NCBI RefSeq assembly: GCF_006543045.1
Contig: NZ_RBZW01000058.1
Location: forward strand, 186,001-250,000
Source of the DNA: Salinadaptatus halalkaliphilus
Lineage (GTDB): Archaea > Halobacteriota > Halobacteria > Halobacteriales > Natrialbaceae
Length of the DNA stretch: 64,000 nt
Reading direction: 5' to 3'
Below, piece by piece: positions 1-9,182 of this stretch (its first letter is position 1; each line of letters opens with the position of its first letter). The translations under genes were made by a program, and so were the position numbers. The notes under the pieces were generated by a model that searched no databases, was not told the DNA's origin, and saw nothing but the letters and a program-made list of their open reading frames with translations.

Positions 1-1
1 C

Positions 2-625
2 GACAGCTATCTCCTGTCGGATCGGGAACTCGCGGCCTCGGACACCTGGGCGACGGCAATCACGCTGAGTGCTGGGCTCGAAAAGTACCAGGAGGAAGTC
101 GAGGAGATCGACATTCTCTTCGCTGGCTTCAAATCGGCCGACGGCGAGACGGGCCAGACCGGTCCACAGACTGCCTGGGCGATGGACTGGCCGATCGTCA
201 CCCACGTCATCGCGCTGGATATCGATCCCGACGAGCGGCGGTTGCGGGCGAAGCGACTCGTCGAGGGCGATGTCGACGAGATCGAGACCGTCGAAGCGCC
301 CCTACCCTGCGTCGTCGTCACCGATCCGGAGTTCGAGCCCACGTATCGAAAGGCCTCACACAGGCTCACGCACAAGCGGTTGCGCGCGGAGACCGAGCAA
401 CGTGCTCAGGAGCACGAGGACCATCTGACGACCTGGAGCCAGCAGGATCTAAACCTCGATCCGGACTATATCGGCCTCGACGGCTCGCCGACGATCGTCT
501 CCTCGGTCGATCCGATCCCGAAAGCCCCTTCCGAGCGGGAGGCGACGATGATCGATCCCGACGACAGCGGCGGAATGGCAGAGGTCCTCGAGGCAATGCA
601 ACCGTACGCGGAGGCAGGTGAATAA
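2..625 (+). CDS. etfB: Electron transfer flavoprotein beta subunit (FixA/EtfB), 5' end missing
   Basis: Cut by the window edge: 207 C-terminal residues of a protein that is usually about 260 aa. ETF accepts electrons from acyl-CoA dehydrogenases and similar flavoenzymes and passes them to ETF:quinone oxidoreductase. The frame is open from base 2 and reads LLSDRELAASDTWATAITL, matching the FixA 'ADTxATxxTLA' region. It continues with GFKSADGETGQTGPQ, the family's nucleotide-binding 'DGDTAQVGP' segment, and then WPIVTHV. The stop is 2 nt before etfA, so the genes form one operon (etfB-etfA-fixC). The family call is secure from the motifs and the neighbours. Confidence 0.9.
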   Translation, partial: DSYLLSDRELAASDTWATAITLSAGLEKYQEEVEEIDILFAGFKSADGETGQTGPQTAWAMDWPIVTHVIALDIDPDERRLRAKRLVEGDVDEIETVEAPLPCVVVTDPEFEPTYRKASHRLTHKRLRAETEQRAQEHEDHLTTWSQQDLNLDPDYIGLDGSPTIVSSVDPIPKAPSEREATMIDPDDSGGMAEVLEAMQPYAEAGE

Positions 626-627
626 CG

Positions 628-2190
628 ATGACGGACCTAGATCCCGACGAGTACACGGTCGAGGAGCTGAGCGACGAACTCGAGACGATCGACGACGAGG
701 ACGTCCTCCAGTCCGTTCTCGAGGCCGAACAGGCCGGCCAGGATCGACAAACGGCCCGTGAGGCGGTCCACAAGCGCCTCGAGGCTGTCGAATCGGGCGA
801 CGGTGTCGAGGGTGACACCGAGACCGAAGGCGAGTACGAGGAGACCAAAGAGAGCGTCGGCGAGGAGGCAGAAGGCGAGGAGGTGGACGAAGTCGAGCCA
901 GACGAGCAAGCGGACGAGTCCGCGGAAGACCAAGCGGAACCAGACGATGGTCTCTCACACCCAACCCGGGACAAGAAACACGTCCGGGGTCTCGAGGACG
1001 GCCACTACGAAGATATGTGGGTGTTCTGCGAGACTCAGCAGGGAGAGTTACTCGAGGTATCCAAGGAGATGCTCGGGAAGGCTCGCGAGTTGATGGACCA
1101 GTTCGCCGAGGACTACGAGGACGAAGAACGAGTCGTCGCGTTTTTGATGGGCGACGACTGCGAAGGGCTCGCCGAGGAGTGTATCGCCTACGGCGCAGAT
1201 GTCGCGGTCTATCACGACGACGACCGCCTCGAGCGATTCCTCCACAAGCCCTACACCGAGATTTCGGCCCACATGGCTCGCGGCGAGGGTTCGACCGAGA
1301 GCACGGACTGGCGTGACTACGACAAACCCAGGTATGTACTGTTCCCGGCGACGAACAACGGGCGGGACCTCTCGGCGAAGGTGCAGGCCGAACTCGACTC
1401 CGGACTGGCGTCGGACTGTTCGGACCTCTTCATCGAGGAGAACGAGGTCTCCAACCCCGTCAAGACCGGCGAGCCCGGCGTCAAGAAAACCTTCCAGAAA
1501 GTCTTGCACATGAAACGGCCCGACTTCTCGGGCTTCGAGTACTCGACGATCCTCTGTCTGGACAATCCGGGCCGGGAGTTCCACCCACAAGGGGCCTCGG
1601 TCATCCCCGGCAGCTTCGAGCCGATGGAACCCGACCACGACCGGGACGGCCTCGTGGTCGAACACGAGATGGAACTGCCCGAGGAGTGGTTCCGCGTCGA
1701 GATCACCGAGTACGACCAACTCGAGGCCGGCGTCGATCTGACCGGCCACGAGGTGATCGTCTGTCTCGGCCGGGGTATCGCGGACGACCCTACCAAGGGG
1801 ATGGAACTCGGCCTCGACCTCGTCGAGGCCTTCGAGAACGCCGAACTCGGGATCACGCGAGGGATCGTAACCTCCTCCTACGAGTTCGACGGTCACGTCG
1901 AGGAGTACTCGAAAGAGGTGCGCCAGATCGGTGAGACGGGACAGGTGGTCGCACCCGACCTCTACATCGCCGCGGGCGTCTCCGGGGCGGTCCAGCACAA
2001 GGTCGGGATGGACGAATCCGACACGATCGTCTCGGTCAACACCGATCCGAGCGCGCGGATCCGGGACTTCAGCGACTACTTCGTCGAGGGCGATCTGTTC
2101 GAGGTTCTCCCAGAGATCACCGAGGCAGTCGAATCGGGCGAGATAGCACTCGAGGCCGTCGCAGACGGCAGCGGAGGTGACGACGAATGA
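628..2190 (+). CDS. etfA: Electron transfer flavoprotein alpha subunit (FixB/EtfA) with acidic N-terminal extension
   Basis: FAD-binding subunit of ETF, partner of the upstream FixA. The C-terminal FAD signature PDLYIAAGVSGAVQH lies at about residues 443-457, preceded by RQIGETGQVV and followed by IVSVNTDPSARI, as in all ETF-alpha proteins. At 520 aa it is well above the usual 310-340 aa. The excess is a strongly acidic, low-complexity N-terminal segment of roughly 115 residues (many E and D), ahead of a middle domain that starts near GHYEDMWVFCE. Starts 2 nt after etfB, and its stop overlaps the fixC ATG by 4 nt (ATGA), so the three genes are probably translationally coupled. What the extension does is unknown. 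Confidence 0.92.
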   Translation: MTDLDPDEYTVEELSDELETIDDEDVLQSVLEAEQAGQDRQTAREAVHKRLEAVESGDGVEGDTETEGEYEETKESVGEEAEGEEVDEVEPDEQADESAEDQAEPDDGLSHPTRDKKHVRGLEDGHYEDMWVFCETQQGELLEVSKEMLGKARELMDQFAEDYEDEERVVAFLMGDDCEGLAEECIAYGADVAVYHDDDRLERFLHKPYTEISAHMARGEGSTESTDWRDYDKPRYVLFPATNNGRDLSAKVQAELDSGLASDCSDLFIEENEVSNPVKTGEPGVKKTFQKVLHMKRPDFSGFEYSTILCLDNPGREFHPQGASVIPGSFEPMEPDHDRDGLVVEHEMELPEEWFRVEITEYDQLEAGVDLTGHEVIVCLGRGIADDPTKGMELGLDLVEAFENAELGITRGIVTSSYEFDGHVEEYSKEVRQIGETGQVVAPDLYIAAGVSGAVQHKVGMDESDTIVSVNTDPSARIRDFSDYFVEGDLFEVLPEITEAVESGEIALEAVADGSGGDDE

Positions 2191-3869
2191 GCGAGACAGA
2201 CACGGATCGAGAGCACTACGAAGCGGTCGTCGTGGGCTGTGGCCCGGGCGGGGCCGCGGCTGCGGCGCGACTGGCCGATCACGGTATCGAGACGCTCGTC
2301 TTAGAGCGCGGCACCAAATCCGGATCGAAGAACGTCTCCGGGGGCCTCATCTACGGCGAGGAATCCGCGCCCTATACGCTGGACGATCTCTTCGACGGCT
2401 TCCGCGAGGCGGCGGCCGAACGACCCGTCACCGACTACCGCATCCACAACGTGGCGGGCAACAAGGTCAAGACCTACGATCTCACCGACCTCCACGAGCA
2501 CGACACCGACTGGTGTGACGCCGTCTTGCGCCGGCGGATGGACGCCTGGCTCGAGGACCGGGTCCACGAGAAGACCAGCGAGACCGGCGGCGGCGTCCTG
2601 ACGAACGTTCGCGTCAACGGCCTTCTTCGCGAGCGCGGCGAGATCGTCGGCGTCACCTGCGACGAACTCGATCCGATCGAGGCGGACCTGATCGTCGCGG
2701 CCGACGGCGTCAACTCCGAACTCGGCCGCGAGGCCGGATTGATGGATTGGGAGGAGCCCGACGAGTGGTTCCAGGGCGTCAAAGCCGTCGTCGACATGGA
2801 TCCGGCGGTCGTCAACGACCGGTTCGATATCGACGACGACGAGGGCGTCGCCCACCTCTTTTCGGGCGACCTCTTCGAGGATGTCCGGGGCGGGGGCTTC
2901 CTCTACACGAACGAGGACTCGCTCTCGATCGGGACCGTCTTCCACCTCGACAGCCTCGTCGAACAGCAAGCCGAACCACAGGAGTTGCTGGATGCCTTGC
3001 TCACGCATCCGATGATGGCGACCTGGCTCGGCGACGAGTACGACGAACGCGAGTACGCCGCGAAACTCGTGCCCGACTCGAAGAAGGTCGCCCATCCCGA
3101 GCCGTATCAGGACAGACTCGTCCTCGTCGGTGACGCCGCCGGGCAGATGCAGGCCCAGGGGCCGATCATCAAGGGGATGAACCACGCCGTCACCGCGGGG
3201 GCGCTCGCAGCCGACGCATTCGCCGTCACCCGCGGGAACGCCGATCCGGCAGCCGCCGGCCGTCGCTATACCCAGATGCTCGAGGAGTCGGGGACGATGG
3301 CCAAGCTCCGACCACGGCGCTACGAGGTCTCTCGCACGCTCGCAGAGCGCGACGTGATTACGAACGTCGTCGATCGGGTGCTCGAGTCGCCACTCGGCTC
3401 CGTCGCGGTTGGTAATCCGATCTCGAATCGTCTGTTACAGCGGGCGTACAACTCGCCGTTCCTGGTGTCGATGCTACCCGACACAAGTACCGGCTACGTG
3501 ACGCTACCGTCGGTCATCGGCGAACAACACGGCCGGACGATCCACTGGGAGAACGAGGTCGAACCGCCGACGCTCGAGGAGCGCATCGGCGATCTGACCT
3601 ACGATACGGATGTCGGCAACCCACACATCGAACTGCGCGACGAGTCCGTCGATGCGAGCGGGTCGGCCGTCTACGCCTGCCCGGTCAGTGCCGAGGACTT
3701 CGGCGGGGGCTGTTATCGCTCCGAGGAAGTCAAACGCAACGGTTCCGAAGAGACGGTCGTCAGCCTCGATACGCAGCCCTGCGTCGAGTGTGGGACCTGT
3801 GCGGTCGTTGCCGACACCGAGTGGGAACATCCCCGCGGCGGCAAGGGCGTCGAGTACCGCGAGGGGTAA
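2187..3869 (+). CDS. fixC: ETF:quinone oxidoreductase-type flavoprotein (FixC) fused to a FixX-like ferredoxin
   Basis: Takes electrons from ETF and delivers them to the membrane quinone pool. The N-terminus has the Rossmann FAD motif (VVVGCGPGGAAAAARL, residues about 13-28) and a second flavin segment LVLVGDAAGQMQ near residue 313. The last 70 residues hold cysteines at about 498, 508, 531, 534 and 537 (ACPVS, GGGCYR, CVECGTC), the FixX-type 4Fe-4S pattern. FixC and FixX are separate proteins in many bacteria, so this is a single-chain fusion. 560 aa. Last identifiable ETF gene of the operon. The quinone-reductase role is inferred from the family. Confidence 0.92.
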   Translation: MSETDTDREHYEAVVVGCGPGGAAAAARLADHGIETLVLERGTKSGSKNVSGGLIYGEESAPYTLDDLFDGFREAAAERPVTDYRIHNVAGNKVKTYDLTDLHEHDTDWCDAVLRRRMDAWLEDRVHEKTSETGGGVLTNVRVNGLLRERGEIVGVTCDELDPIEADLIVAADGVNSELGREAGLMDWEEPDEWFQGVKAVVDMDPAVVNDRFDIDDDEGVAHLFSGDLFEDVRGGGFLYTNEDSLSIGTVFHLDSLVEQQAEPQELLDALLTHPMMATWLGDEYDEREYAAKLVPDSKKVAHPEPYQDRLVLVGDAAGQMQAQGPIIKGMNHAVTAGALAADAFAVTRGNADPAAAGRRYTQMLEESGTMAKLRPRRYEVSRTLAERDVITNVVDRVLESPLGSVAVGNPISNRLLQRAYNSPFLVSMLPDTSTGYVTLPSVIGEQHGRTIHWENEVEPPTLEERIGDLTYDTDVGNPHIELRDESVDASGSAVYACPVSAEDFGGGCYRSEEVKRNGSEETVVSLDTQPCVECGTCAVVADTEWEHPRGGKGVEYREG

Positions 3870-3872
3870 CCG

Positions 3873-3958
3873 TGATACGGTTTACTGGAAGTCAGTTCCG
3901 GCGCACCCGCCGTCCGGGTCGCGGGCGCGCCGGTAAATCGGTACAGGAATCCGTATGA
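3873..3958. repeat. Palindromic mobile-type element, copy 1 (beta arm first)
   Basis: An imperfect inverted repeat that begins TGA-TACGG and ends CCGTA-TGA, with CCGGCGC/GCGCCGG inner arms around a GTCCGGGTC-type loop. The outer TGA is a direct rather than inverted repeat, which fits a 3-bp target duplication. It sits between the fixC stop (3869) and the next gene, whose ATG (3955) straddles the element end and the right TGA. Removing the element with one TGA leaves TAACCGTGAGCCGG, in which the downstream gene would start with GTG. Confidence 0.85.
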
Positions 3959-4320
3959 GCCGGTACGGCTCGCGTATCGCCGCCTTACAGCGCCGTGCCG
4001 AGCGCGACCGGACTGCCATCGAGCGAAAGGGATCGACGGCCTGTCCCGACGAACCGAGCGAGTTCCTTCGAGACGGGGCCGGACAGGCGGTCTGGCTCTA
4101 CGTCGAAGCGCGCACCGGCGGTCGGCTCGTTCCGTTTTCCGCGGCCGAACTCGAGGCGCTGACCGACGCGATGAACGCCTGGCTCGAGTGTTACACTCGG
4201 TGTCACGGCGTCGACCTCGAGGCCGATTTCACCGTGCGGGAAGCGGCGGAACTGTTGCTCGAGACGCGAAATATCGACGATGTCGGCCAACTATTGACCG
4301 GAGTTCCATCCCGAGCGTAA
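3955..4320 (+). CDS. Small conserved haloarchaeal-type protein of unknown function
   Basis: A 121-aa soluble protein starting MSRYGSRIAALQRRAERD, rich in Arg and Glu, with a helical C-terminus. I recognise no catalytic motif, and it has no signal peptide or membrane span. It probably belonged to the etf operon: without the palindromic element its start would lie 3 nt after the fixC stop. The present ATG is created by the element end (...CCGTATGAG) and replaces an inferred ancestral GTG at the same codon, so the protein is unchanged. The function is unknown; an accessory role with the ETF system is a guess from position only. Confidence 0.65.
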   Translation: MSRYGSRIAALQRRAERDRTAIERKGSTACPDEPSEFLRDGAGQAVWLYVEARTGGRLVPFSAAELEALTDAMNAWLECYTRCHGVDLEADFTVREAAELLLETRNIDDVGQLLTGVPSRA

Positions 4321-4522
4321 CGATTTCTTCGGTTCACACAGGGGAAAGCGTGAGCTGTCGCGCCGTATCACTGTGAGTTGCACGTAACAATTGCGCCAAG
4401 ACTGTGGTTTATGGTTGTTATCTAATTCCACTAAATAGCTTCTCCTGTTTACTAGTCACTTAGTATAGTTAGATGTGGTTCGTATCTATGGGTGAAATCC
4501 TTCCAATACTCATATTGATCAC
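4321..4522. other. AT-rich intergenic region upstream of the ABC importer
   Basis: About 200 bases, clearly richer in A and T than the flanking genes, holding no supported gene. It probably carries control sequences for the polyamine-type importer. No clear palindromic operator was found by eye. Confidence 0.5.
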
Positions 4523-4532
4523 GAAAGTTTAA
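4523..4532 (+). promoter_or_regulatory. TATA box for potD
   Basis: GAAAGTTTAA lies with its centre about 30 nt before the ATG at 4559, the spacing of a leaderless haloarchaeal transcript. It favours the 4559 start over the in-frame ATG at 4532, which lies inside the box. Confidence 0.6.
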
Positions 4533-4558
4533 TGGGATGGCGGGATCACGGCTGTACT

Positions 4559-5671
4559 ATGCGTGACGGACACACGGGAGCAAACCCCACGCGGAGTGTT
4601 TCACGACGAACGTATCTGCAACTCGGTGCTGGGGCCGGTGCTGTAGCGTTAGCAGGGTGTACCGGCGGTGGAAACGGTGGGGGAAGCGAGACGATCACCT
4701 ACCTCAATCGGGGCGGCGTCATCCAGGACGCCGAACAGGCGGTCCTCGAGGAGTGGGAGGAAGAAAGCGGCATCGAGATCGAGTACCAGGCGGCCGCACA
4801 GGACACCGAGATGTTCGACCAAATCTCGGCGAACCCCGGCTCGTTCGATCTCGTTAGCCTCTCACCGTACGGCTACGCGCTGAACGAGGCGCATCCGGAT
4901 TTCGCCGAGACCGATTATCTGGCCGACATCGACTACGACCAAGTACCGAACTACACGGACAACATCCAAGAGGAGTGGCGAGAGATCGAGTTCCTGCAAG
5001 GCCACGACAAAGGGTTGTTCTATCACATCTCGACACAGGGGCTGGGATACAACACCGAGGATGTCGGTGACATCTCCTCCTGGGAGGATATCAAAGACGA
5101 CGACCTCGAGGGCGAGGTAACGCTGTTCGACAGCGCACCGACGCGCTTCGGTAACTGCTGTGCGGCGCTTGGCTACCAGCCTGCCGAGGTCGTCGAGGAC
5201 GACGATATGTACGACGAAGTCGTCGCCGAGATGGAAGCCCAACACCAGAACGTCTACGACTACTGGATGGCCGGCAACGACTTCATGACGGATCTTCGGG
5301 AGGGTGAGGCAAGCGCCGCCTCGGCCTGGGGCGGTCGCGTCGAAGCGCTACACCACGACGGCCATCCGATGGCGTATACGGTCCCGGACGAAGGCTGTAT
5401 CCAGTGGTCGGTCGCCTTTTCGATTCTCGAGGAGAGCGACATGAAAGAAGAGGTCTACGATCTGCTCAATTGGATCTACCAGGAAGACATCGCCATCGAC
5501 ATGGTCGAACAACACTACTACCCGATCCCGTTGGAAGGCGACCACGAGACGATGGAGGGACGGTTCGAATCGATGGATGCCGACGATGTCGTCTCCTTCG
5601 ACTGGACGGCCGTCATGCCCCATCTCGCGGAGATCGAACAGACGTTCAACGAAATCAAGGCCGGAGCCTAG
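4559..5671 (+). CDS. potD: Spermidine/putrescine-type ABC transporter substrate-binding lipoprotein
   Basis: Extracellular solute-binding protein, tethered by lipid and exported folded by the Tat route. Counting from the ATG at 4559, the twin arginines are R16-R17 (SRRTYLQLG) and the lipobox is LAGC with Cys34. The body (ITYLNRGGVIQDAEQAV, then ...SAWGGRVEALHHDG and CIQWSVAFSILEES) matches the PotD/PotF fold. 370 aa from this start. It is followed by the ATPase and two permease genes, a standard one-ligand importer. Polyamine as ligand is inferred from family resemblance; other small organic ligands are possible. Confidence 0.88.
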   Translation: MRDGHTGANPTRSVSRRTYLQLGAGAGAVALAGCTGGGNGGGSETITYLNRGGVIQDAEQAVLEEWEEESGIEIEYQAAAQDTEMFDQISANPGSFDLVSLSPYGYALNEAHPDFAETDYLADIDYDQVPNYTDNIQEEWREIEFLQGHDKGLFYHISTQGLGYNTEDVGDISSWEDIKDDDLEGEVTLFDSAPTRFGNCCAALGYQPAEVVEDDDMYDEVVAEMEAQHQNVYDYWMAGNDFMTDLREGEASAASAWGGRVEALHHDGHPMAYTVPDEGCIQWSVAFSILEESDMKEEVYDLLNWIYQEDIAIDMVEQHYYPIPLEGDHETMEGRFESMDADDVVSFDWTAVMPHLAEIEQTFNEIKAGA

Positions 5672-5705
5672 ACTTCCCAACGCTGACGACGATTCTTACT
5701 GACAC

Positions 5706-6785
5706 ATGCTCGAAGTACACGGATTGACGAAAGCCTACGGGTCGCTCGTCGCCGTCGACGACCTCTCGTTCAAGATCGAACAGGGCGAGTTCGCGACGCT
5801 GCTCGGACCGAGTGGTTGTGGCAAAAGTACGACGCTGCACACGATCGCCGGCCTCAGGGCGGCCACCGAGGGATCGGTCTCCCTGCGGGGCGAGGACGTT
5901 ACGAACGTGCCGACGGACGAACGCAACATCGGGTTCGTCTTCCAGCACTCGGCGCTGTTTCCCCACATGACTGCCCTCGAGAACATCACCTACGGTCTCG
6001 AGATGCAGGGATTCGAGGGCCGAGATCACGACGAACAGGCCCAGCGGTTCCTCGAGATGGTCCAACTCGGCGACCACGGTGATCACAAGCCAACCGAACT
6101 CTCCGGCGGCCAGCAACGGCGACTCTCGCTGGCACGTGCCCTGGCCTACGAGCCGGACATTCTGTTGCTCGACGAACCCCTGACCGGACTCGATCGCGTG
6201 CTCCGAGAGGACATGCGAAACGAGATCAAACAGATCCAACGCGAGGTCGACGTGACGACGTTACACGTCACCCACGATCAGGCCGAAGCGCTCTCGATGT
6301 CCGATCGCGTGATCGTCATGAACGACGGACAGAAAGAACAGGAGGGCTCGCCCAAAGAACTCTACCGAGCGCCCGATACCGAGTTCGTCGCCGAGTTCGT
6401 CGGCAAGTCGACGAAGTTCACCGGGACGGCGACCGCCCCCTCGAGTAGCGGCGACGGCCAGGTACTGGCGACCGACACCGCCGCCGTCAGCGTCGGCGAC
6501 CGACGGATCGAGTTCGCGGATACGGACGATAGTGTCGACGAACAGGTCTCGCTGTACGTCCGGCCCGAACAGATCGACATCCGGAAGACGGGCCAGCAAA
6601 CCGGGACGGCAAACGCGTTCGAGGCGACGGTGGCACACATCGAGTATCTCGGCCACCGAAACGAGATCGAAGCGACCCTCGAGGACGGAACGACGGTGAC
6701 TGCCTACGCGGACGCGACGATCGATCTCGAGTTAGGCGAGGCGATAACGATCGAGTTCGATCCGTCGGACGTGATCGTGCTATGA
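5706..6785 (+). CDS. potA: Spermidine/putrescine-type ABC transporter ATP-binding protein
   Basis: Cytoplasmic ATPase that powers the importer. It shows the Walker A loop GPSGCGKST (residues 34-42), the ABC signature LSGGQQRRLSLARAL, Walker B ILLLDEPLTGLD, the switch histidine in LHVTHDQAEAL, and a C-terminal TOBE-like regulatory domain (from about residue 235: VRPEQIDI). 359 aa, normal for PotA. It begins 34 nt after potD and its last 4 bases overlap the next gene. Confidence 0.93.
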   Translation: MLEVHGLTKAYGSLVAVDDLSFKIEQGEFATLLGPSGCGKSTTLHTIAGLRAATEGSVSLRGEDVTNVPTDERNIGFVFQHSALFPHMTALENITYGLEMQGFEGRDHDEQAQRFLEMVQLGDHGDHKPTELSGGQQRRLSLARALAYEPDILLLDEPLTGLDRVLREDMRNEIKQIQREVDVTTLHVTHDQAEALSMSDRVIVMNDGQKEQEGSPKELYRAPDTEFVAEFVGKSTKFTGTATAPSSSGDGQVLATDTAAVSVGDRRIEFADTDDSVDEQVSLYVRPEQIDIRKTGQQTGTANAFEATVAHIEYLGHRNEIEATLEDGTTVTAYADATIDLELGEAITIEFDPSDVIVL

Positions 6786-7627
6786 GGACGATCACGGTGT
6801 CTTCGGCAGCGTTGCCACGACCGGTTCGCAGGTTCGTTTCGCCGCGGGTCTTGATCGGTATCGGCCTGCTGTGGCTCTCGGTGTTTTTCGTCGTTCCGGT
6901 CGTCTACCTGCTGTTCGAGAGTTTGAACTTCGGCGACGGCAGCCTGCTTGCAAACTACGAGCAGGCCCTGCAGGCAGTCTACCGGCAGGCGTTGTATCGG
7001 ACGTTCGGCTACGCGTTACTGACGACGGTACTCACGCTGCTTTTGGGCTATCTAACGGCCTACTACATCGCGTTTAAATCGTCGCGGCCGTTCCTCCTGC
7101 TGACGTTAGTGTTGTTGCCGCTGTGGGTCGCGATCATCATCCGGTTTTTCGGCGTTCGACTCTTCTTTCTCTCGTCGGGGCCGGTCCAGCAACTGTTTGG
7201 CACCGATTTCGGGATCATGAACTCCCGAAACGGTGTTATCCTGGGGCTCATGAGCGCGCTGTTACCGTTTGCCGTACTGCCAATTTACAACTCGTTGCAA
7301 TCGATCGACGACGAACTCATCCACGCCTCGCGCACGTTGGGTGCCGGGCAGTTCCAGACGCTTCGGTCGGTCATCTTCCCGCTTTCACTCTCCGGTGTCA
7401 TCGCCGCGACGCTGTTCGTCTTTATTCTCGCCGCCGGTTCGTTCCTCGCGCCGGCGATCATGGGCGGGCCGAGCAACTTCATGATGGCAAACGTCATCGA
7501 GGAAGCACAGAGCTACAGCGTCTCCCTGGCCGCGGCGATGGCCGTCGTCTTTACCGGCTCGTTGCTGATCGTCATCGGGGCCTTCAATCACGTCGCGAAC
7601 GTCTCGGAGGTGCTCGGTGATCTATGA
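6782..7627 (+). CDS. potB: Spermidine/putrescine-type ABC transporter permease (PotB type)
   Basis: Inner-membrane permease of 281 aa with about six hydrophobic spans, beginning with IGLLWLSVFFVVPVVYLL. The cytoplasmic EAA-type coupling loop reads HASRTLGAGQFQTLRSV (about residues 180-196) and docks on the ATPase. The start overlaps potA by 4 nt and the end overlaps potC by 4 nt, so the three are translationally linked. Confidence 0.92.
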   Translation: MRTITVSSAALPRPVRRFVSPRVLIGIGLLWLSVFFVVPVVYLLFESLNFGDGSLLANYEQALQAVYRQALYRTFGYALLTTVLTLLLGYLTAYYIAFKSSRPFLLLTLVLLPLWVAIIIRFFGVRLFFLSSGPVQQLFGTDFGIMNSRNGVILGLMSALLPFAVLPIYNSLQSIDDELIHASRTLGAGQFQTLRSVIFPLSLSGVIAATLFVFILAAGSFLAPAIMGGPSNFMMANVIEEAQSYSVSLAAAMAVVFTGSLLIVIGAFNHVANVSEVLGDL

Positions 7628-8394
7628 ACGAGCGACTCCAGAAACTCGCGTTCTCACCGCTCTTGGTGGTCGTCTACGCAATCTTGCTGCTTCCGGTCGT
7701 CATCGTCGTCCTCACGTCACTGACGGTCAACCAGGCGCCAACGATTCCCTCCGACGGCGTCAGTCTCGAGTGGTACGTTTCCCTGTTCCAGAACAGTCAG
7801 ATGATCAGTGCGATTACGACGAGTACGATCGTCGGGATCTGTGCGGCCTTGCTGGCGGGAACGATGGGGACGATTACCGCCTTCGGATTCGTCAGAAGCG
7901 AGATACCCTACAAGGAATCGCTCGCGACGGTCATGCTGTTGCCCCTGATGATCTCGCCGGTCATCGTCGGGCTGGCACTGTTGCGGTTCGGCAGTCAGGT
8001 CGGCATCCCAACCGGCTACGTCCAGATCATCCTCGGCCACGCCGTACTCACCTTCCCGTTCGTCTTCCTCATCGTGCGCGCGCGACTGCTCACCTTCGAC
8101 GACAGACTCGAGGCAGCCTCGCGGACGCTGGGTGCGAACAGTCTCGAGACGGTCTGTAACGTGACGCTGCCGATCCTGGCTCCGTCGATCGTCGCGGGGA
8201 TGGTTATCGCGTTCGTCTTTTCCTTTGGCGAGTTTACCGCGACGCAGTTTCTCGTCTCGCCGGAGACGACGACCGTGCCGGTGATCATCTACACGCAGAT
8301 CCAGACCGGACTCAGTCCGGAGATCAGCGCGCTGGCGACCGTCCTGGTCGCACTGGCGCTGGTCGCCGGCGCCCTCGGCGACCGGATTCAGTAA
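7624..8394 (+). CDS. potC: Spermidine/putrescine-type ABC transporter permease (PotC type)
   Basis: Second permease, 256 aa with about six membrane spans. It carries the EAA-type loop AASRTLGANSLETVCNV around residues 162-178 and the typical PotC segment FSFGEFTATQFLV. It pairs with PotB to form the channel. Last gene of the importer operon; its 3' end overlaps the convergent phoU gene by 7 bp, leaving no room for a separate terminator between them. Confidence 0.92.
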   Translation: MNERLQKLAFSPLLVVVYAILLLPVVIVVLTSLTVNQAPTIPSDGVSLEWYVSLFQNSQMISAITTSTIVGICAALLAGTMGTITAFGFVRSEIPYKESLATVMLLPLMISPVIVGLALLRFGSQVGIPTGYVQIILGHAVLTFPFVFLIVRARLLTFDDRLEAASRTLGANSLETVCNVTLPILAPSIVAGMVIAFVFSFGEFTATQFLVSPETTTVPVIIYTQIQTGLSPEISALATVLVALALVAGALGDRIQ

Positions 8395-9059
8395 ATCAGT
8401 TCGTCGTCGTTTTCGACCATGTACAGCGTTCGCGCGGCGATGTTGACCGCGTGATCGCCGACGCGTTCTAGATCCCGGATCGTCAGCAACAGCCGAGAGA
8501 CGTCCTGAAGCAGGATTTCGACCTCCTGTGGGGAGTCGAGCTCGCGCTCGATCAGGTCTCGAACGACGATTTCGCTCGCGCGTTCGGCGAAGTGATCGAG
8601 ATCGTCGTCGCGCTCGGCAAGCGCTCGACAGGCGTCGGTGTCTTCGGTATCGTAGGCGTCCATCGCGGTCTCGATCATCTCGAGGGTCAACTCGCCCATC
8701 TCTTGGACGTCGACATCGGGAAAGAGGTTCTCTTCGGCGTCTAAGGTGTACTCGCCGAGATTGACCGCGAGATCCGCGATGCGTTCTAAATCGGTGATAA
8801 TCTTGAACGAGGCGGCGATAAATCGCAGGTCACTGGCGACGGGCTGTTGGAGCGCCAGCAGGTCGATACAGTCTTGCTCTAAGTCGAGATACATCCGGTT
8901 GATCTCGCCGTCGCCTTCGATAACCTCACGAGCGAGCGCTTCGTCTTTCTGCTCTAAGGCGTCGAGACCGACGCGAAGCCGTTCCATCACGACCTCGCTC
9001 ATGTAGAGGATATCCTCGCGGAGTTCCGCGAGCTGTTCTTGATAGGATTTCCGAGCCAT
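8388..9059 (-). CDS. phoU: PhoU family phosphate-signalling regulator
   Basis: A 223-aa cytoplasmic protein made of two three-helix PhoU repeats. Each repeat carries the metal-binding signature: DLERIADLAVNLGEY in the first and DLERVGDHAVNIAARTL in the second. PhoU links phosphate ABC transporters to phosphate signalling, but no pst genes are visible here; it stands alone, facing the polyamine-type importer. The ATG at 9059 (MARKSYQEQLAELRED) is chosen because the repeat fold begins there; longer in-frame extensions upstream are poorly protein-like. Confidence 0.9.
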   Translation of the reverse strand: MARKSYQEQLAELREDILYMSEVVMERLRVGLDALEQKDEALAREVIEGDGEINRMYLDLEQDCIDLLALQQPVASDLRFIAASFKIITDLERIADLAVNLGEYTLDAEENLFPDVDVQEMGELTLEMIETAMDAYDTEDTDACRALAERDDDLDHFAERASEIVVRDLIERELDSPQEVEILLQDVSRLLLTIRDLERVGDHAVNIAARTLYMVENDDELIY

Positions 9060-9182
9060 GGTGGTGGCACCTGTACGTGGAACAATATAACTTGTGCTCG
9101 CCGCGAAATCGCCGGGCTGACCATCCGCACCGACGGTCCCCTCGGTGTGATAGCAAGTGACCAACGGTGGTCGAACCACGAT

